64,000 bases of DNA from Streptomyces sp. NRRL WC-3626 (lineage in GTDB: Bacteria > Actinomycetota > Actinomycetes > Streptomycetales > Streptomycetaceae), in assembly GCF_000718785.1 (NCBI RefSeq), contig NZ_JOCA01000006.1, forward strand, positions 310,001 through 374,000. Reading direction: 5' to 3'. The notes beneath the pieces are model-generated. The model was not told the origin of the DNA. It saw nothing but the letters and a program-made list of their open reading frames with translations, and did not search any database. The position numbers and the translations under genes were made by a program. Shown piece by piece: positions 1 through 8,692 of this stretch (the first letter of the stretch is position 1; each line of letters starts with the position of its first letter).

Positions 1-2
1 TG

Positions 3-71
3 GCGTGGGCTTGGGGCCTGGCCGCGCTCCGGGCATCCATGGACCTGGAGGGCGTCGCCGCATCAGCGTAA
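3..71 (+). CDS. C-terminal end of an unidentified protein (partial)
   Basis: Frame 3 is open from the window edge to a TAA at 69-71. It encodes 22 residues ending MDLEGVAASA, preceded by a Trp/Ala/Leu-rich stretch that could close a membrane segment. Codon third positions are GC-rich as in real genes nearby. Too little is visible to name the product. The next gene, an epimerase, is on the same strand about 220 bases on. It could still be a chance open frame. Confidence 0.4.
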   Translation, partial: AWAWGLAALRASMDLEGVAASA

Positions 72-289
72 AGGATTCACGCGAAGTTTCCGTGGGCGCG
101 GTAGTCGAACCCCCGGTGACCGGCCGGTGGCGGAATCGACCGATTCCAGGAGCTTCCTGATCGCGGCTGCGCATACCTGTCGACGTCCGGTGTGCTCCAA
201 TGACCCCTTGTGCGCGGTTGGCCCGATTCGATTTTTCGGGGCCCGCGGAACAGTCTGCATGCAATGACTGCGACCCTGGAGGCATGAGC

Positions 290-1258
290 ATGAGCTGGCT
301 GGTCACCGGTGGGGCCGGATACATCGGCGCGCACGTGGTGCGCGCCCTGCGCGACGGCGGCGAGTCCGTGGTCGTGTACGACGACCTGTCCACCGGCAGC
401 AGGGACCGGGTGCCGGACGGGGTACCGCTCGTCATCGGCAGCGTCCTGGACGGTGACCTGCTGGAGCAGGCAATTCGTGACCATGCTGTGACAGGGGTCG
501 TGCACATCGCGGCCAAGAAGCAGGTCGGCGAGTCGGTGGAACGGCCGCTCCACTACTACCGCGAGAACGTCACCGGTCTGCAGACGCTTCTCGAGGCGAT
601 GAACGCCACCGGCGTGGACAAGGTCGTCTTCTCGTCCTCCGCCGCGGTCTACGGCATGCCCGATGTGGACCTCGTCACGGAGGACACCCCCTGTGCGCCG
701 ATGAGCCCGTACGGCGAGACCAAGCTCATCGGCGAGTGGCTGATCAGGGCGGCCGCCACCGCGTACGGCGTCCGCGGCGCCTCCCTGCGCTACTTCAACG
801 TGGCCGGCGCGGCCTCGCCCGAACTGTCCGACGCCGGGGTCTTCAACCTCGTCCCCATGGTCTTCGAACGTCTGGAGGCCGGAGAGGCACCCCGGATCTT
901 CGGCGACGACTACGCGACCCCCGACGGCACCTGCGTCCGCGACTACATCCATGTCCAGGACATCGCCTCCGCCCACCTCGCGGCCGCCCGCCGCCTCGAC
1001 GAGGCCCCGAAGGGCACCGCGCTCACGCTGAACATCGGCCGCGGCGAGGGCAGTTCGGTGCGCGAGATGGTCGACCGCATCCTCAAGATCACCGGCAACG
1101 AGGACGTCGCCCCCGAGGTGACCGCCCGCCGCGCCGGCGACCCGGCCCGTGTGGTGGCCTCGGCGGACCGCATCCGCGAGGAACTGGGCTGGACGGCCCG
1201 GCACGGCCTGGACGAGATGATCGACTCGGCCTGGCAGGGGTGGCGGCACCGGCGCTAG
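290..1258 (+). CDS. galE: UDP-glucose 4-epimerase (GalE family)
   Basis: Short-chain dehydrogenase that interconverts UDP-glucose and UDP-galactose with bound NAD, supplying sugar nucleotides for wall or exopolysaccharide. The protein has 322 residues, close to the family norm. An NAD-binding GGAGYIG loop lies at residues 7-13, the catalytic YxxxK appears as YGETK near residue 145, and the family's VFSSSAAVYG and NVAGA segments are present. Two ATGs lie at 284 and 290. The GGAGG at 278-282 is only 1 base from the first but 7 from the second, so 290 is chosen. The downstream gene is convergent and looks like a teichoic-acid polymerase, which suits a cell-envelope role. Paralogous NDP-sugar epimerases cannot be excluded. 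Confidence 0.88.
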   Translation: MSWLVTGGAGYIGAHVVRALRDGGESVVVYDDLSTGSRDRVPDGVPLVIGSVLDGDLLEQAIRDHAVTGVVHIAAKKQVGESVERPLHYYRENVTGLQTLLEAMNATGVDKVVFSSSAAVYGMPDVDLVTEDTPCAPMSPYGETKLIGEWLIRAAATAYGVRGASLRYFNVAGAASPELSDAGVFNLVPMVFERLEAGEAPRIFGDDYATPDGTCVRDYIHVQDIASAHLAAARRLDEAPKGTALTLNIGRGEGSSVREMVDRILKITGNEDVAPEVTARRAGDPARVVASADRIREELGWTARHGLDEMIDSAWQGWRHRR

Positions 1259-1282
1259 CCGTCCCCGGGCCCGGACGCGCGA

Positions 1283-1335
1283 GGGCCTGACGGGCAGGGT
1301 GCCGCGGCCGTGGCCCCGGCCTGCCCGTCAGGCCC
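1283..1335. terminator. Bidirectional hairpin between convergent genes
   Basis: A perfect 16-bp inverted repeat: GGGCCTGACGGGCAGG at 1283-1298 and its complement at 1320-1335, with a 21-base loop. It sits between the convergent epimerase and glycerophosphotransferase genes. No U-tract follows, as is usual in Streptomyces. Confidence 0.75.
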
Positions 1336-1339
1336 GGCC

Positions 1340-3385
1340 TCACGCCCGTGTGGTCACGCCGGCCGGACGGGGCCGCGTCCGGCGCTGGCCCGGGAGTTCC
1401 GCCGGAACGGGCCCGGTCGTGCGCGCCCGGTGCTCCAGCGCCGCCGCGCACAACGCCCGTACCGCCGCCCCGAAGCGCTCCTGGGAGGCGGGCTGCGCCG
1501 GCCCCAGCAGCCGTAGCTTCAACTCGGCGCGCGCCGACGCCAGTTCGTCCTTCTCCGGATGCCGTACGGCGTCCAGCAGAGCCGGAACCCCGGCCGCGTC
1601 CGGGGTCAGGACCGTCGCCGCCGCCACCGTCGGGAAGGCCGTACGGAACGCCGGTTCGGGGAGGTCGCCGGTGTTGGCCACCGCGTAGGGCTTGCCGCTC
1701 GCCAGGAAGTCGGTGATCACACTGGACACGTCGCTGATCAGCAGGTCGGCGACGTTGAAGCAGGCGTAGAGCGAGGGGCGGGCGTCCGCGACGACCCGGT
1801 GTCCGCCGTCCGGGAGGGACGCCCAGTAGGCCTCCTCCCAGGCCGCCGTCACCCGGGCCACCGCCTCCGCCCGGCCCGGCGAGGGGACCGACCGGACGAG
1901 CATCCGCTCGGCCGCGTCGGCGGCCGGCCGGAAACCGGCCGTGGTGAGCCGGTCCAACTCCGCTGTGAGACGCACGAGTTCCGCCGACGGCGCGGTGGTG
2001 CGGGAGCGGTTCGCCGCGTGGATCAGCGCCCGGATCCGGCGGTCCGCGGCGCCCGCCCGCGGATCCACCGAGCCGGTCAGCGGATGCGGCTTGTACAGCA
2101 GCCGCACCCCCGGGTCCGCGAGCAGCGCCCGTACGAGGTTCTCCCCGGCCGCGATCACCGAGGTGTTGCCCGGATTGCCGTCCCAGCCCTCCCAGGTCGG
2201 CGCGTACAGCACGGTCACGGGGCGTCTGGCCGGCGGGCCCGCGTACGGGCGTACGGCGTCCAGTTGCGGACGGCCGATCTCCACCACGTCCTTGTCCTCG
2301 ACCCCCACCTCGGCCAGCGCGTACCGCTCGCGTGCCGCCGGACCGGCCACCCACACCTCGTCGTACGCCTTCGCGTACGGATTGCAGGACGACAGCTTGT
2401 CGCTCTCCCCGTGGTTGACGAAGGCGTGCTTGATGGTGGGGATGCGCAGCACCTGCGAGGTCTTGCCCGAGTTGGAGGGGTGGATGAGCACCTGGAGCGT
2501 GGAGTGCTCGAGCCGCATCAGCGTGGGCACCTTCGGCAGGCACACGATCGGGATGTCGGTCGCCGCGATCTTCGGCACCATGAACCGCTCGCGCAGGATG
2601 ATCACCGGCCGGGCGTCCAGCGCGGCCAGCGGCTCCAGCCACATACCGGCCTGGTAGGCGGAGGACACCCCGCCGGAGAAGTACAGCCCGACCGTCGGCC
2701 GGTACTCCGCCAGCCACGCGTCGAACCAGTCGAGGACCTCCTGCTCGTCCGCCGGGCGCCGCCCCGGCAGCAGCCGCAGCAGCAGAACGCCCAGCCCGGC
2801 CAAAACCAGTGCCAGCGACAGCGTGACACCGGCCGCCGCGCACCGGGTGTCGTCGGTCACCGCCGTCCCCGTCAGTCCGGCCGTCGCGGGCAGGCCGAAC
2901 ACCAGCAGCCGCTGCCCGGCACGGCGCAGCAGCACGGGCGGGGCGGGGGAGAGCCGCAGCGCGCGGGCGTCGATGTTCCGGGTCACCACGGGCAGCGTGC
3001 GGGTACGGCGGACCAGCACCGACACCGCCTGGACGGCGCAGTGCAGCCCGTAGAAGGCGAGCAGCGCGGCGACGAGCGGGGCGTACTGCGTCTCCCGGTG
3101 CTGCTCGCCGAGCCGCAGCAGCCCCACCACCAGCAGCAGATCGCGCAGCACGTGGCGGACGGTGACGTCCGCGTGCGACTTGGCGAACAGCGACACCATG
3201 CCGGGCTGCCACCGGTACAGCACGCACTCGGCCGCCAGGGACACGGCGGTCGCGGCGACGAGCAGCGATACGTGCGGCAGGAGCGCCGCCACCGCCTGTG
3301 CGAGGACGGCGGCGACGAGCACGGCACCCACCAGCCCTCCCAGGAGGCTCGGCGGACGGGGAAGAGGTACGGGCACTGCGGTCAC
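1340..3385 (-). CDS. Membrane-anchored CDP-glycerol glycerophosphotransferase-like protein
   Basis: Likely a teichoic-acid-type polymerase or glycosyl-phosphate transferase. The 681-residue protein begins with about 230 residues containing several hydrophobic spans, then a soluble domain with glycerophosphotransferase hallmarks: a HGESDK segment, LYAPTWEGW, YKPHPLTG and, near the end, DLLISDVSSVITDFL with GKPYAVANTG. These match the TagB/TagF family (PF04464), where the His and the SDxSS/TDF segments contact CDP-glycerol. The start is taken as GTG 3385; a GTG three codons later (3376) has a better-placed GGAG. It converges on the galE-like gene, pointing to envelope glycopolymer synthesis. 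The exact polymer is unknown. Confidence 0.75.
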   Translation of the reverse strand: MTAVPVPLPRPPSLLGGLVGAVLVAAVLAQAVAALLPHVSLLVAATAVSLAAECVLYRWQPGMVSLFAKSHADVTVRHVLRDLLLVVGLLRLGEQHRETQYAPLVAALLAFYGLHCAVQAVSVLVRRTRTLPVVTRNIDARALRLSPAPPVLLRRAGQRLLVFGLPATAGLTGTAVTDDTRCAAAGVTLSLALVLAGLGVLLLRLLPGRRPADEQEVLDWFDAWLAEYRPTVGLYFSGGVSSAYQAGMWLEPLAALDARPVIILRERFMVPKIAATDIPIVCLPKVPTLMRLEHSTLQVLIHPSNSGKTSQVLRIPTIKHAFVNHGESDKLSSCNPYAKAYDEVWVAGPAARERYALAEVGVEDKDVVEIGRPQLDAVRPYAGPPARRPVTVLYAPTWEGWDGNPGNTSVIAAGENLVRALLADPGVRLLYKPHPLTGSVDPRAGAADRRIRALIHAANRSRTTAPSAELVRLTAELDRLTTAGFRPAADAAERMLVRSVPSPGRAEAVARVTAAWEEAYWASLPDGGHRVVADARPSLYACFNVADLLISDVSSVITDFLASGKPYAVANTGDLPEPAFRTAFPTVAAATVLTPDAAGVPALLDAVRHPEKDELASARAELKLRLLGPAQPASQERFGAAVRALCAAALEHRARTTGPVPAELPGQRRTRPRPAGVTTRA

Positions 3386-3591
3386 TCCAGGAGTGTCGGG
3401 ACGGACCAGGTCGTCCGTGCCCGGTTAACGCCCGGTGACCGCCCGACGACACGCGCGTATCCGTGGGGAGGCCGCGGAAGGGGCTGCCGCTCCGGCCGGC
3501 CCGTCCGCGGTGGCCTCAGCGGCCGGGGCCCGTCCGCTGTCTGCCGGCCCTTGTTCCGGATGGCGGCCGGTGCTGTCCGTAGCGTGGACCA

Positions 3592-3623
3592 GTGACGGGT
3601 CACACATCCCGTTCACGTAGATT
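3592..3623 (+). promoter_or_regulatory. Putative proB promoter with inverted repeat
   Basis: TAGATT at 3618-3623 resembles a -10 hexamer. Upstream, GTGAC-GG-GTCAC (3592-3603) is a perfect inverted repeat near the -35 position and could be an operator. No convincing -35 hexamer is seen. The site lies in the 280-base gap between divergent genes; nothing else in the gap is recognised. Confidence 0.35.
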
Positions 3624-3665
3624 GCCCGGTGAGCAGGGCGGGCCAGGAGAGGGGACGGCGGCAAG

Positions 3666-4847
3666 GTGGCAGGGGCAAGGCGGGCCGTGGGCGAGGCGCG
3701 CAGGATCGTCGTCAAGGTCGGCTCCTCGTCGCTGACCACCGCGGAGGGCGGACTGGACGCCGACCGGGTGGACGCGCTGGTGGACGTACTGGCGAAGGTG
3801 CGCAACGCGGGGCCGGACCGCAGGACCCCGGCCGAGGGCGGCGGCGGGCGACGGGCGGGCGGCGGGGAGCGGGAGATCGTCCTCGTCTCCTCCGGTGCCA
3901 TCGCCGCCGGACTCGCCCCGCTGGGGCTGCGCCGCAGGCCCCGGGACCTGGCCCGGCAGCAGGCCGCCGCCAGTGTCGGCCAGGGGCTGTTGGTCGCCCG
4001 CTACACCGCCTCCTTCGCCCGCTACGGCGTCCGCGTCGGCCAGGTGCTGCTGACCAGTGACGACATGAGCCGCCGCGCCCACCACCGCAACGCCTCCCGC
4101 ACCCTGGACAAGCTGCTGGCGATGGGCGCGTTCCCGGTCGTCAACGAGAACGACACCGTCGCCACCGACGAGATCCGCTTCGGAGACAACGACCGGCTCG
4201 CCGCCCTCGTCGCCCACCTGGTCCGCGCCGACCTGCTGGTGCTGCTCTCCGACGTGGACGGCGTCTACGACGGCGACCCCGCCCGCCCCGGCACCTCCCG
4301 TATCGCCGAGGTCAGGGGCCCCGGGGACCTCACCCACGTCGAGATCGGCAGCGCCGGCAAGGCGGGCGTCGGCACCGGCGGCATGGTCACCAAGGTCGAG
4401 GCCGCCTCGATCGCCGCCGCCGCCGGCATCCAGGTGGTGCTGACCAGCACGGTGCACGCCGCCGACGCCCTCACCGGCGGCGACACCGGCACCTACTTCC
4501 ACCCCACCGGGCGCCGCTCCGCCGACCGGCTGCTGTGGCTCCAGCACGCCTCCGCGCCGCAGGGCTCGATCACCCTCGACGACGGTGCCGTGCGCGCGGT
4601 CGTCCAGGGCCGCAAGTCGCTGCTGCCGGCCGGGATCGCCGGTGTCGACGGCGAGTTCAGCGCGGGCGACCCGGTGGAGCTGCGGGACCGCGAGGGGCGG
4701 GCGGTGGCCCGGGGCCTGGTCAACTTCGACGCCAAGGAGATCCCGCTCCTGATCGGCCGCTCCACCCATGAACTCGCCCGGGATCTCGGACCGGAGTACG
4801 AACGCGAGGTCGTACACAGGGACGATCTGGTGGTCCTGCATCCGTAA
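3666..4847 (+). CDS. proB: Glutamate 5-kinase
   Basis: Phosphorylates glutamate to gamma-glutamyl phosphate, the first and feedback-regulated step of proline synthesis; the product passes to ProA encoded two genes on. The 393-residue protein has an amino-acid-kinase domain (KVGSSSLT at about 17-24, VSSGAIAAG at 74-82, NENDTVATDE with RFGDNDRL, LLSDVDGVYDGDP) and a C-terminal PUA domain from about residue 290. The GTG start follows a GGAGAGGGG run at 3646-3654. Unusual is a Gly/Arg-rich stretch at about residues 50-69 between the first helix and the VLVSSG strand, which the short E. coli enzyme lacks. Confidence 0.95.
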   Translation: MAGARRAVGEARRIVVKVGSSSLTTAEGGLDADRVDALVDVLAKVRNAGPDRRTPAEGGGGRRAGGGEREIVLVSSGAIAAGLAPLGLRRRPRDLARQQAAASVGQGLLVARYTASFARYGVRVGQVLLTSDDMSRRAHHRNASRTLDKLLAMGAFPVVNENDTVATDEIRFGDNDRLAALVAHLVRADLLVLLSDVDGVYDGDPARPGTSRIAEVRGPGDLTHVEIGSAGKAGVGTGGMVTKVEAASIAAAAGIQVVLTSTVHAADALTGGDTGTYFHPTGRRSADRLLWLQHASAPQGSITLDDGAVRAVVQGRKSLLPAGIAGVDGEFSAGDPVELRDREGRAVARGLVNFDAKEIPLLIGRSTHELARDLGPEYEREVVHRDDLVVLHP

Positions 4848-4980
4848 TGTGCCGAATCGTCCGCCCCCGGTGGTGGACGTTCCGCAAAAGCGCCCCACGG
4901 GCCCCGACGGCCTGCTCAACTTTGTTGCGAGGACACATCCGCCCGACCACCGGGTGGGTCCGCGCGTGAAGGAGGCCGTC

Positions 4981-5448
4981 GTGAGACGAGTGCGCCCGGG
5001 GACGACGGCGTCTCGCGGTGCCGGCTCCCGTGCGGCCGGCGAGGAGCGTGCTCTGAGCAGCGTCACGACCGGTGACCGGTGCCAGGGCGGCGCCGAACCC
5101 CGGGACCTGCCCCGCCTGTGGCACGTCACCCTCAGCGTCTCCGGCGCGCCCGCCCCCGTCACCGAGGTGCGGCGGTCGCTGGAGCAGCTCGCCCACGACC
5201 ACCCGTTCCTGCTGACCAGCCGCTACGCCGACGACCACGCGGAGATCCGCTACTGGGAGGAGGCCCGCGATCTGCACGACGCGGCCGCCGTCGCGCTGCG
5301 CCTGTGGGGCGAGCACCGCCAGACCGCCGGCCTGCCGCCGTGGGAGATCGTCGGCCTGGAGGTCATCGACCGGGCCACCTACCACCAGCGCGTCGCCGCC
5401 GGGTACGGGCCGGTGCCGGCCACCCCGGTGGGCGTCCATCCCTTTTGA
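4981..5448 (+). CDS. Conserved actinobacterial hypothetical protein
   Basis: I do not recognise a named family. The GTG at 4981 follows an AAGGAGG at 4969-4975 with ideal spacing, giving 155 residues; a longer reading from 4768 would overlap proB by 80 bases and has no ribosome site. The first 45 residues are basic and low-complexity. The rest is a compact alpha/beta-looking segment with LWHVTLSVSG, LLTSRYADDHAEIRYWEEARDL and WEIVGLEVIDRATYH, and no membrane span or signal peptide. It sits between proB and proA, an arrangement I recall for other Streptomyces, so a minor link to proline metabolism is possible but unproven. Confidence 0.75.
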   Translation: MRRVRPGTTASRGAGSRAAGEERALSSVTTGDRCQGGAEPRDLPRLWHVTLSVSGAPAPVTEVRRSLEQLAHDHPFLLTSRYADDHAEIRYWEEARDLHDAAAVALRLWGEHRQTAGLPPWEIVGLEVIDRATYHQRVAAGYGPVPATPVGVHPF

Positions 5449-5499
5449 GCCCGTGTCTCATGGTTCGGGATGACCGCCGTCCGGGCCGGCCGCCCGCAC

Positions 5500-5505
5500 T
5501 ACCCT
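5500..5505 (+). promoter_or_regulatory. -10 hexamer for a leaderless proA transcript
   Basis: TACCCT lies exactly 6 bases before the ATG at 5512 and there is no Shine-Dalgarno sequence. This is the typical geometry of leaderless Streptomyces genes, where transcription starts at the start codon. Confidence 0.6.
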
Positions 5506-5511
5506 TCCCTC

Positions 5512-6798
5512 ATGACCACGCTCTCGCCGTACGACTCGATGTCCCCGGTCAACCAGGCCGCCTACCGGGCCAAGGGGGCCGCCGCGACCCTCGCGCCGCT
5601 GCCGCGGGCCGTCAAGGACGACGCGCTGCTCGCCGTCGCGGACGCGCTGGAGGTCCGTACGAGCGAGATCGTCGAGGCCAACGCCGAGGACGTCGCCCGG
5701 GCCCGTGAGGCCGGCATCAGCGAGGGCATGATCGACCGGCTCACGCTCACCCCCGAGCGGGTGCGCGCGATCGCCGCCGACGTACGGGACGTGGCCGCGC
5801 TGCCCGACCCGGTCGGCGAGGTCGTCCGCGGCTCCACGCTGCCCAACGGCATCGATCTGCGCCAGGTCAGGGTGCCGCTCGGTGTCGTCGGGATCATCTA
5901 CGAGGGCCGCCCCAATGTGACCGTCGACGCCGCCGCCCTCTGCCTGAAGTCCGGCAACGCGGTCCTGCTGCGCGGCTCGTCCTCCGCCTACCGGTCCAAC
6001 ACCGCGCTGGTGCGGGTGCTGCGCGACGCCGTGCACGGCGCGGGCCTGCCCGCCGACGCCGTCCAGCTGGTGCCGGGCGAGAGCCGCGACAGCGTGCGCG
6101 AGCTGATGCGCGCCCGTGGCCTGGTCGACGTACTCATCCCGCGCGGCGGCGCCTCGCTGATCAACACCGTCGTGCGGGAGTCCGTCGTCCCCGTCATCGA
6201 GACCGGCACCGGCAACTGCCACGTCTACGTGGACGCGCAGGCCGACCTGGCCATGGCCGTCGAGATCCTGGTCAACTCCAAGGCCCAGCGGGTCGGCGTG
6301 TGCAACGCGGCCGAGACGCTCCTCGTCCACCAGGACATCGCCGCCGAGTTCCTGCCCCGCGCCCTGGACGCGCTCGCCGACGCCGGGGTGACCGTGCACG
6401 CCGACGAGCGCGTGATGGCGTACGCCAAGGACTCCCGCGCCACCGTCGTGGAGGCCACCACGGAGGACTGGGAGACCGAGTACCTCTCCTACGACATCGC
6501 CGCCGCCGTCGTCGACTCCCTCGACCGGGCCGTCGAGCACATCCGGCTGTGGACCTCCGGCCACACCGAGGCCATCGTCACCACCTCGCAGCAGGCCGCC
6601 CGCCGGTTCACCCAGCTGGTGGACTCCACCACCGTCGCGGTGAACGCGTCCACCCGGTTCACCGACGGCGGCCAGTTCGGGTTCGGCGCGGAGATCGGCA
6701 TCTCCACGCAGAAGCTGCACGCCCGGGGGCCGATGGGCCTGCCGGAGCTGACCAGCACCAAGTACATCGTCACCGGCGACGGTCACGTACGGCGCTGA
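5512..6798 (+). CDS. proA: Gamma-glutamyl phosphate reductase
   Basis: NADPH-dependent reduction of gamma-glutamyl phosphate to glutamate semialdehyde, second step of proline synthesis after ProB. The 428-residue protein has the aldehyde-dehydrogenase-like fold signature: [29 protein letters not shown], the [12 protein letters not shown] segment and the catalytic Cys264 in [13 protein letters not shown]. Near the C-terminus [22 protein letters not shown] is the family signature (PS01223). The start at 5512 gives the usual family length; an in-frame ATG at 5470 would have no signal. A TACCCT six bases upstream suggests leaderless translation from its own promoter. Confidence 0.96.
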   Translation: MTTLSPYDSMSPVNQAAYRAKGAAATLAPLPRAVKDDALLAVADALEVRTSEIVEANAEDVARAREAGISEGMIDRLTLTPERVRAIAADVRDVAALPDPVGEVVRGSTLPNGIDLRQVRVPLGVVGIIYEGRPNVTVDAAALCLKSGNAVLLRGSSSAYRSNTALVRVLRDAVHGAGLPADAVQLVPGESRDSVRELMRARGLVDVLIPRGGASLINTVVRESVVPVIETGTGNCHVYVDAQADLAMAVEILVNSKAQRVGVCNAAETLLVHQDIAAEFLPRALDALADAGVTVHADERVMAYAKDSRATVVEATTEDWETEYLSYDIAAAVVDSLDRAVEHIRLWTSGHTEAIVTTSQQAARRFTQLVDSTTVAVNASTRFTDGGQFGFGAEIGISTQKLHARGPMGLPELTSTKYIVTGDGHVRR

Positions 6799-6876
6799 GC
6801 CGCCGAGGCGTCCCGGCGGACGGATGAATGTGCGTACCGTCTGCCCAAAATGACCCCCCAGGTCTACTCTGGACGC

Positions 6877-7437
6877 GTGCCGGAGGACGTGGGGGGCACG
6901 CCGTTCCCTGACGGCGGGGAGCCCGACGACGACCACGACCGCGGGGTGTCGGACGAAGAGTTCGCCTCCGTGGTCTTCGACGAGGCGTTCGTACAGGCGG
7001 CCGAGGCGCACGAGCCGACCGCCGTCGAGCGCCTCCTGGCGGCCGCGCAGGCCAGAGCCGAGGCCTCCGAGGCAGAGGCCCACCGGGCCCGCGCGCGCGG
7101 CGAGCGGTACGACGACGGGTACGGCGGCCACCGGGGCGGCTACGACGACCGGGACGACGACCCCGACGCCCTGGAGGACGGCTACGGCTTCCCGGGCTCC
7201 TACGGCAGACAGGTGCGCTGGCACCGTCCCGTCGCCTGGATGCTCGCCGTGGTGATGGGCGTCGGCATGGTCGCGCTCGCCTTCTCGGCCGTCTACCGGG
7301 GCGGCTCCTCCAGCCGGCAGGACCCGGCCCCGCCGCCCGCCACCACCGGCGTGGAGCAGGGCGGCGCGCCGACACCCTCCGCGCCGGCCGGCCACTCCCG
7401 GCAGACCGTCCCGTCGATCCCGCCCGGCAGCCCCTGA
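6877..7437 (+). CDS. Single-span membrane protein with an SVVFDE motif
   Basis: Function unknown. The 186-residue protein has an acidic cytoplasmic N-terminus with the motif FASVVFDEAFVQAAEAHE, an Ala/Glu-rich probable helix, a Tyr/Gly/Asp-rich linker, one hydrophobic span (PVAWMLAVVMGVGMVALAF) and a short Pro/Ser-rich outer tail. GTG 6877 is preceded at 6 bases by TACTCT (6865-6870) with no ribosome site, so a leaderless start is likely. The next gene starts with the same SVVFDE motif, which makes the two a related pair. No enzymatic motif is visible. Confidence 0.72.
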   Translation: MPEDVGGTPFPDGGEPDDDHDRGVSDEEFASVVFDEAFVQAAEAHEPTAVERLLAAAQARAEASEAEAHRARARGERYDDGYGGHRGGYDDRDDDPDALEDGYGFPGSYGRQVRWHRPVAWMLAVVMGVGMVALAFSAVYRGGSSSRQDPAPPPATTGVEQGGAPTPSAPAGHSRQTVPSIPPGSP

Positions 7438-7525
7438 GAACCGGCCCGCCGACCTGTTGAGAACCTGTCAGAAGTTGGCCTCGGCAGGGCGTTTACCGGG
7501 ACCCTCCCCGACCTACCCTGAAGAT

Positions 7526-8599
7526 ATGGGAGGGCCTTCGGACCCACCCGAGGGGACGCCCGAGGGAGCCCCCGGAGGTGGAGAGGACGAGTACAGGTCC
7601 GTCGTCTTCGACGAGTCCTTCGTCCGCGCTGCCCGGCTCCAGGAGTACTCCGCCCAGGAGCGCATCACCGACCACGCCCCCGCCGTACGCCGCCGCCCGC
7701 CGCGCAGCCGCGGCGGACTGTCCCGGCAGGCGCTGATCCTGGTCCTGCTGATCGCCGTGGCCTTCGGCACCGCCGTCTACATGGGCGTACGCCACCCCTA
7801 CCGCAGTCCCGCGGCCGACCGGCCCGCCGAGCCGCTGCGGATGACCGTCGTCCCGCTCGCCCCGCGGGGCGAGGTCCCCGGCACCACCGACGTCGAACAG
7901 CTGTACGCGCGCAGTCCCGCGGCGGGGTTCCGGCCCGGCGCCGAGGGGGTGCCGCTCCCGGCGTCCCGGCGCACCGAGCACTTCTCCGACGGGCAGGTGG
8001 TGTCCGCGCTGCTCACCGCCAAGGACTACCTCGTACGCTCCGGACTCGACCCGGGGGTGCTCACCGGCGGCGAGACCCGGCCGGTGCGGGTGCTGGTGGA
8101 CTCCGGTCAGCTGGACCAGTTCGACGAGAGTTTCGACCGGCCCACCTCCGACGGGCGGCACGCGCCCACCGGATGGCTGGTCCGCTTCGACCCCGCCCGG
8201 GTGCGGCTGGCCGACCACGAGATCCGCGTCCGGGGCACCATGCAGGCCGCCGAGACCGACTCGTCCACCCTCGAGGTCGTCACGGATCACACCTTCGTCT
8301 ACGCGCTGCGTCCGGCCGGGCCGGGGCGGGACACCGAGGCGTCCCTCTTCACCGTCCGGCGGGAACTGCACTTCCGCTTCGACCGCGACGATCTGCGGCT
8401 GCACCAGGCGGAACTCGTCCTCGCGTACGTCCAGGCCGGGCCGCTGTCCTGCGCGGAGGACGCGACCACCCGCCTGAACCCGTTGCTCTTCGGCCAGACG
8501 GCGAAGTCCGCCACCCCCACCGGCACCGACCCGTACGCCACGGGCAGCACCGCGGCCCTGTGCGGCACCCTGGCCCCCGGCGCCCAGCCAAAGCTGTGA
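7526..8599 (+). CDS. Single-span membrane protein with large extracytoplasmic domain
   Basis: Unrecognised 357-residue protein. The N-terminus carries YRSVVFDESFVRAARLQE, near-identical to a motif in the preceding gene, then a basic stretch, one span (LILVLLIAVAFGTAVYMGV) and about 260 residues outside the membrane with alternating beta-like segments, including LLTAKDYLVRSGLDPGVL and EVVTDHTFVYALRP. No catalytic motif is seen. ATG 7526 lies 6 bases after TACCCT (7514-7519) with no Shine-Dalgarno, so it is probably leaderless. The pair of adjacent genes may act together; the partner of the shared motif is unknown. Confidence 0.75.
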   Translation: MGGPSDPPEGTPEGAPGGGEDEYRSVVFDESFVRAARLQEYSAQERITDHAPAVRRRPPRSRGGLSRQALILVLLIAVAFGTAVYMGVRHPYRSPAADRPAEPLRMTVVPLAPRGEVPGTTDVEQLYARSPAAGFRPGAEGVPLPASRRTEHFSDGQVVSALLTAKDYLVRSGLDPGVLTGGETRPVRVLVDSGQLDQFDESFDRPTSDGRHAPTGWLVRFDPARVRLADHEIRVRGTMQAAETDSSTLEVVTDHTFVYALRPAGPGRDTEASLFTVRRELHFRFDRDDLRLHQAELVLAYVQAGPLSCAEDATTRLNPLLFGQTAKSATPTGTDPYATGSTAALCGTLAPGAQPKL

Positions 8600-8611
8600 T
8601 CGCCCCGCGTT

Positions 8612-8688
8612 CAGCCCCTCCGGCGTCTGAGGAGCGGGGGCTGGGGCGGAGCCCCGGGGCCGGGACGGGAAGGGGCGGCGGGGGCGAG
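8612..8688 (+). repeat. Dispersed GC-rich intergenic repeat, copy 1
   Basis: About 77 bases starting CAGCCCCTCCGGCG and ending GGGGCGGCGGGGGCGA. Near-identical copies occur at 54307-54382 and 60207-60282. This copy lies between convergent genes (7526-8599 and the M48 protease) and contains internal inverted repeats such as GGGGCGGAGCCCC, so it may act as a terminator. Confidence 0.8.
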
Positions 8689-8692
8689 GAAA

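Noticed and set aside
3629..4060. Leaderless-looking GTG five bases after TAGATT
   Set aside because: The frame differs from proB and encodes Arg/Gly-rich shadow; the hexamer is better read as the proB promoter.
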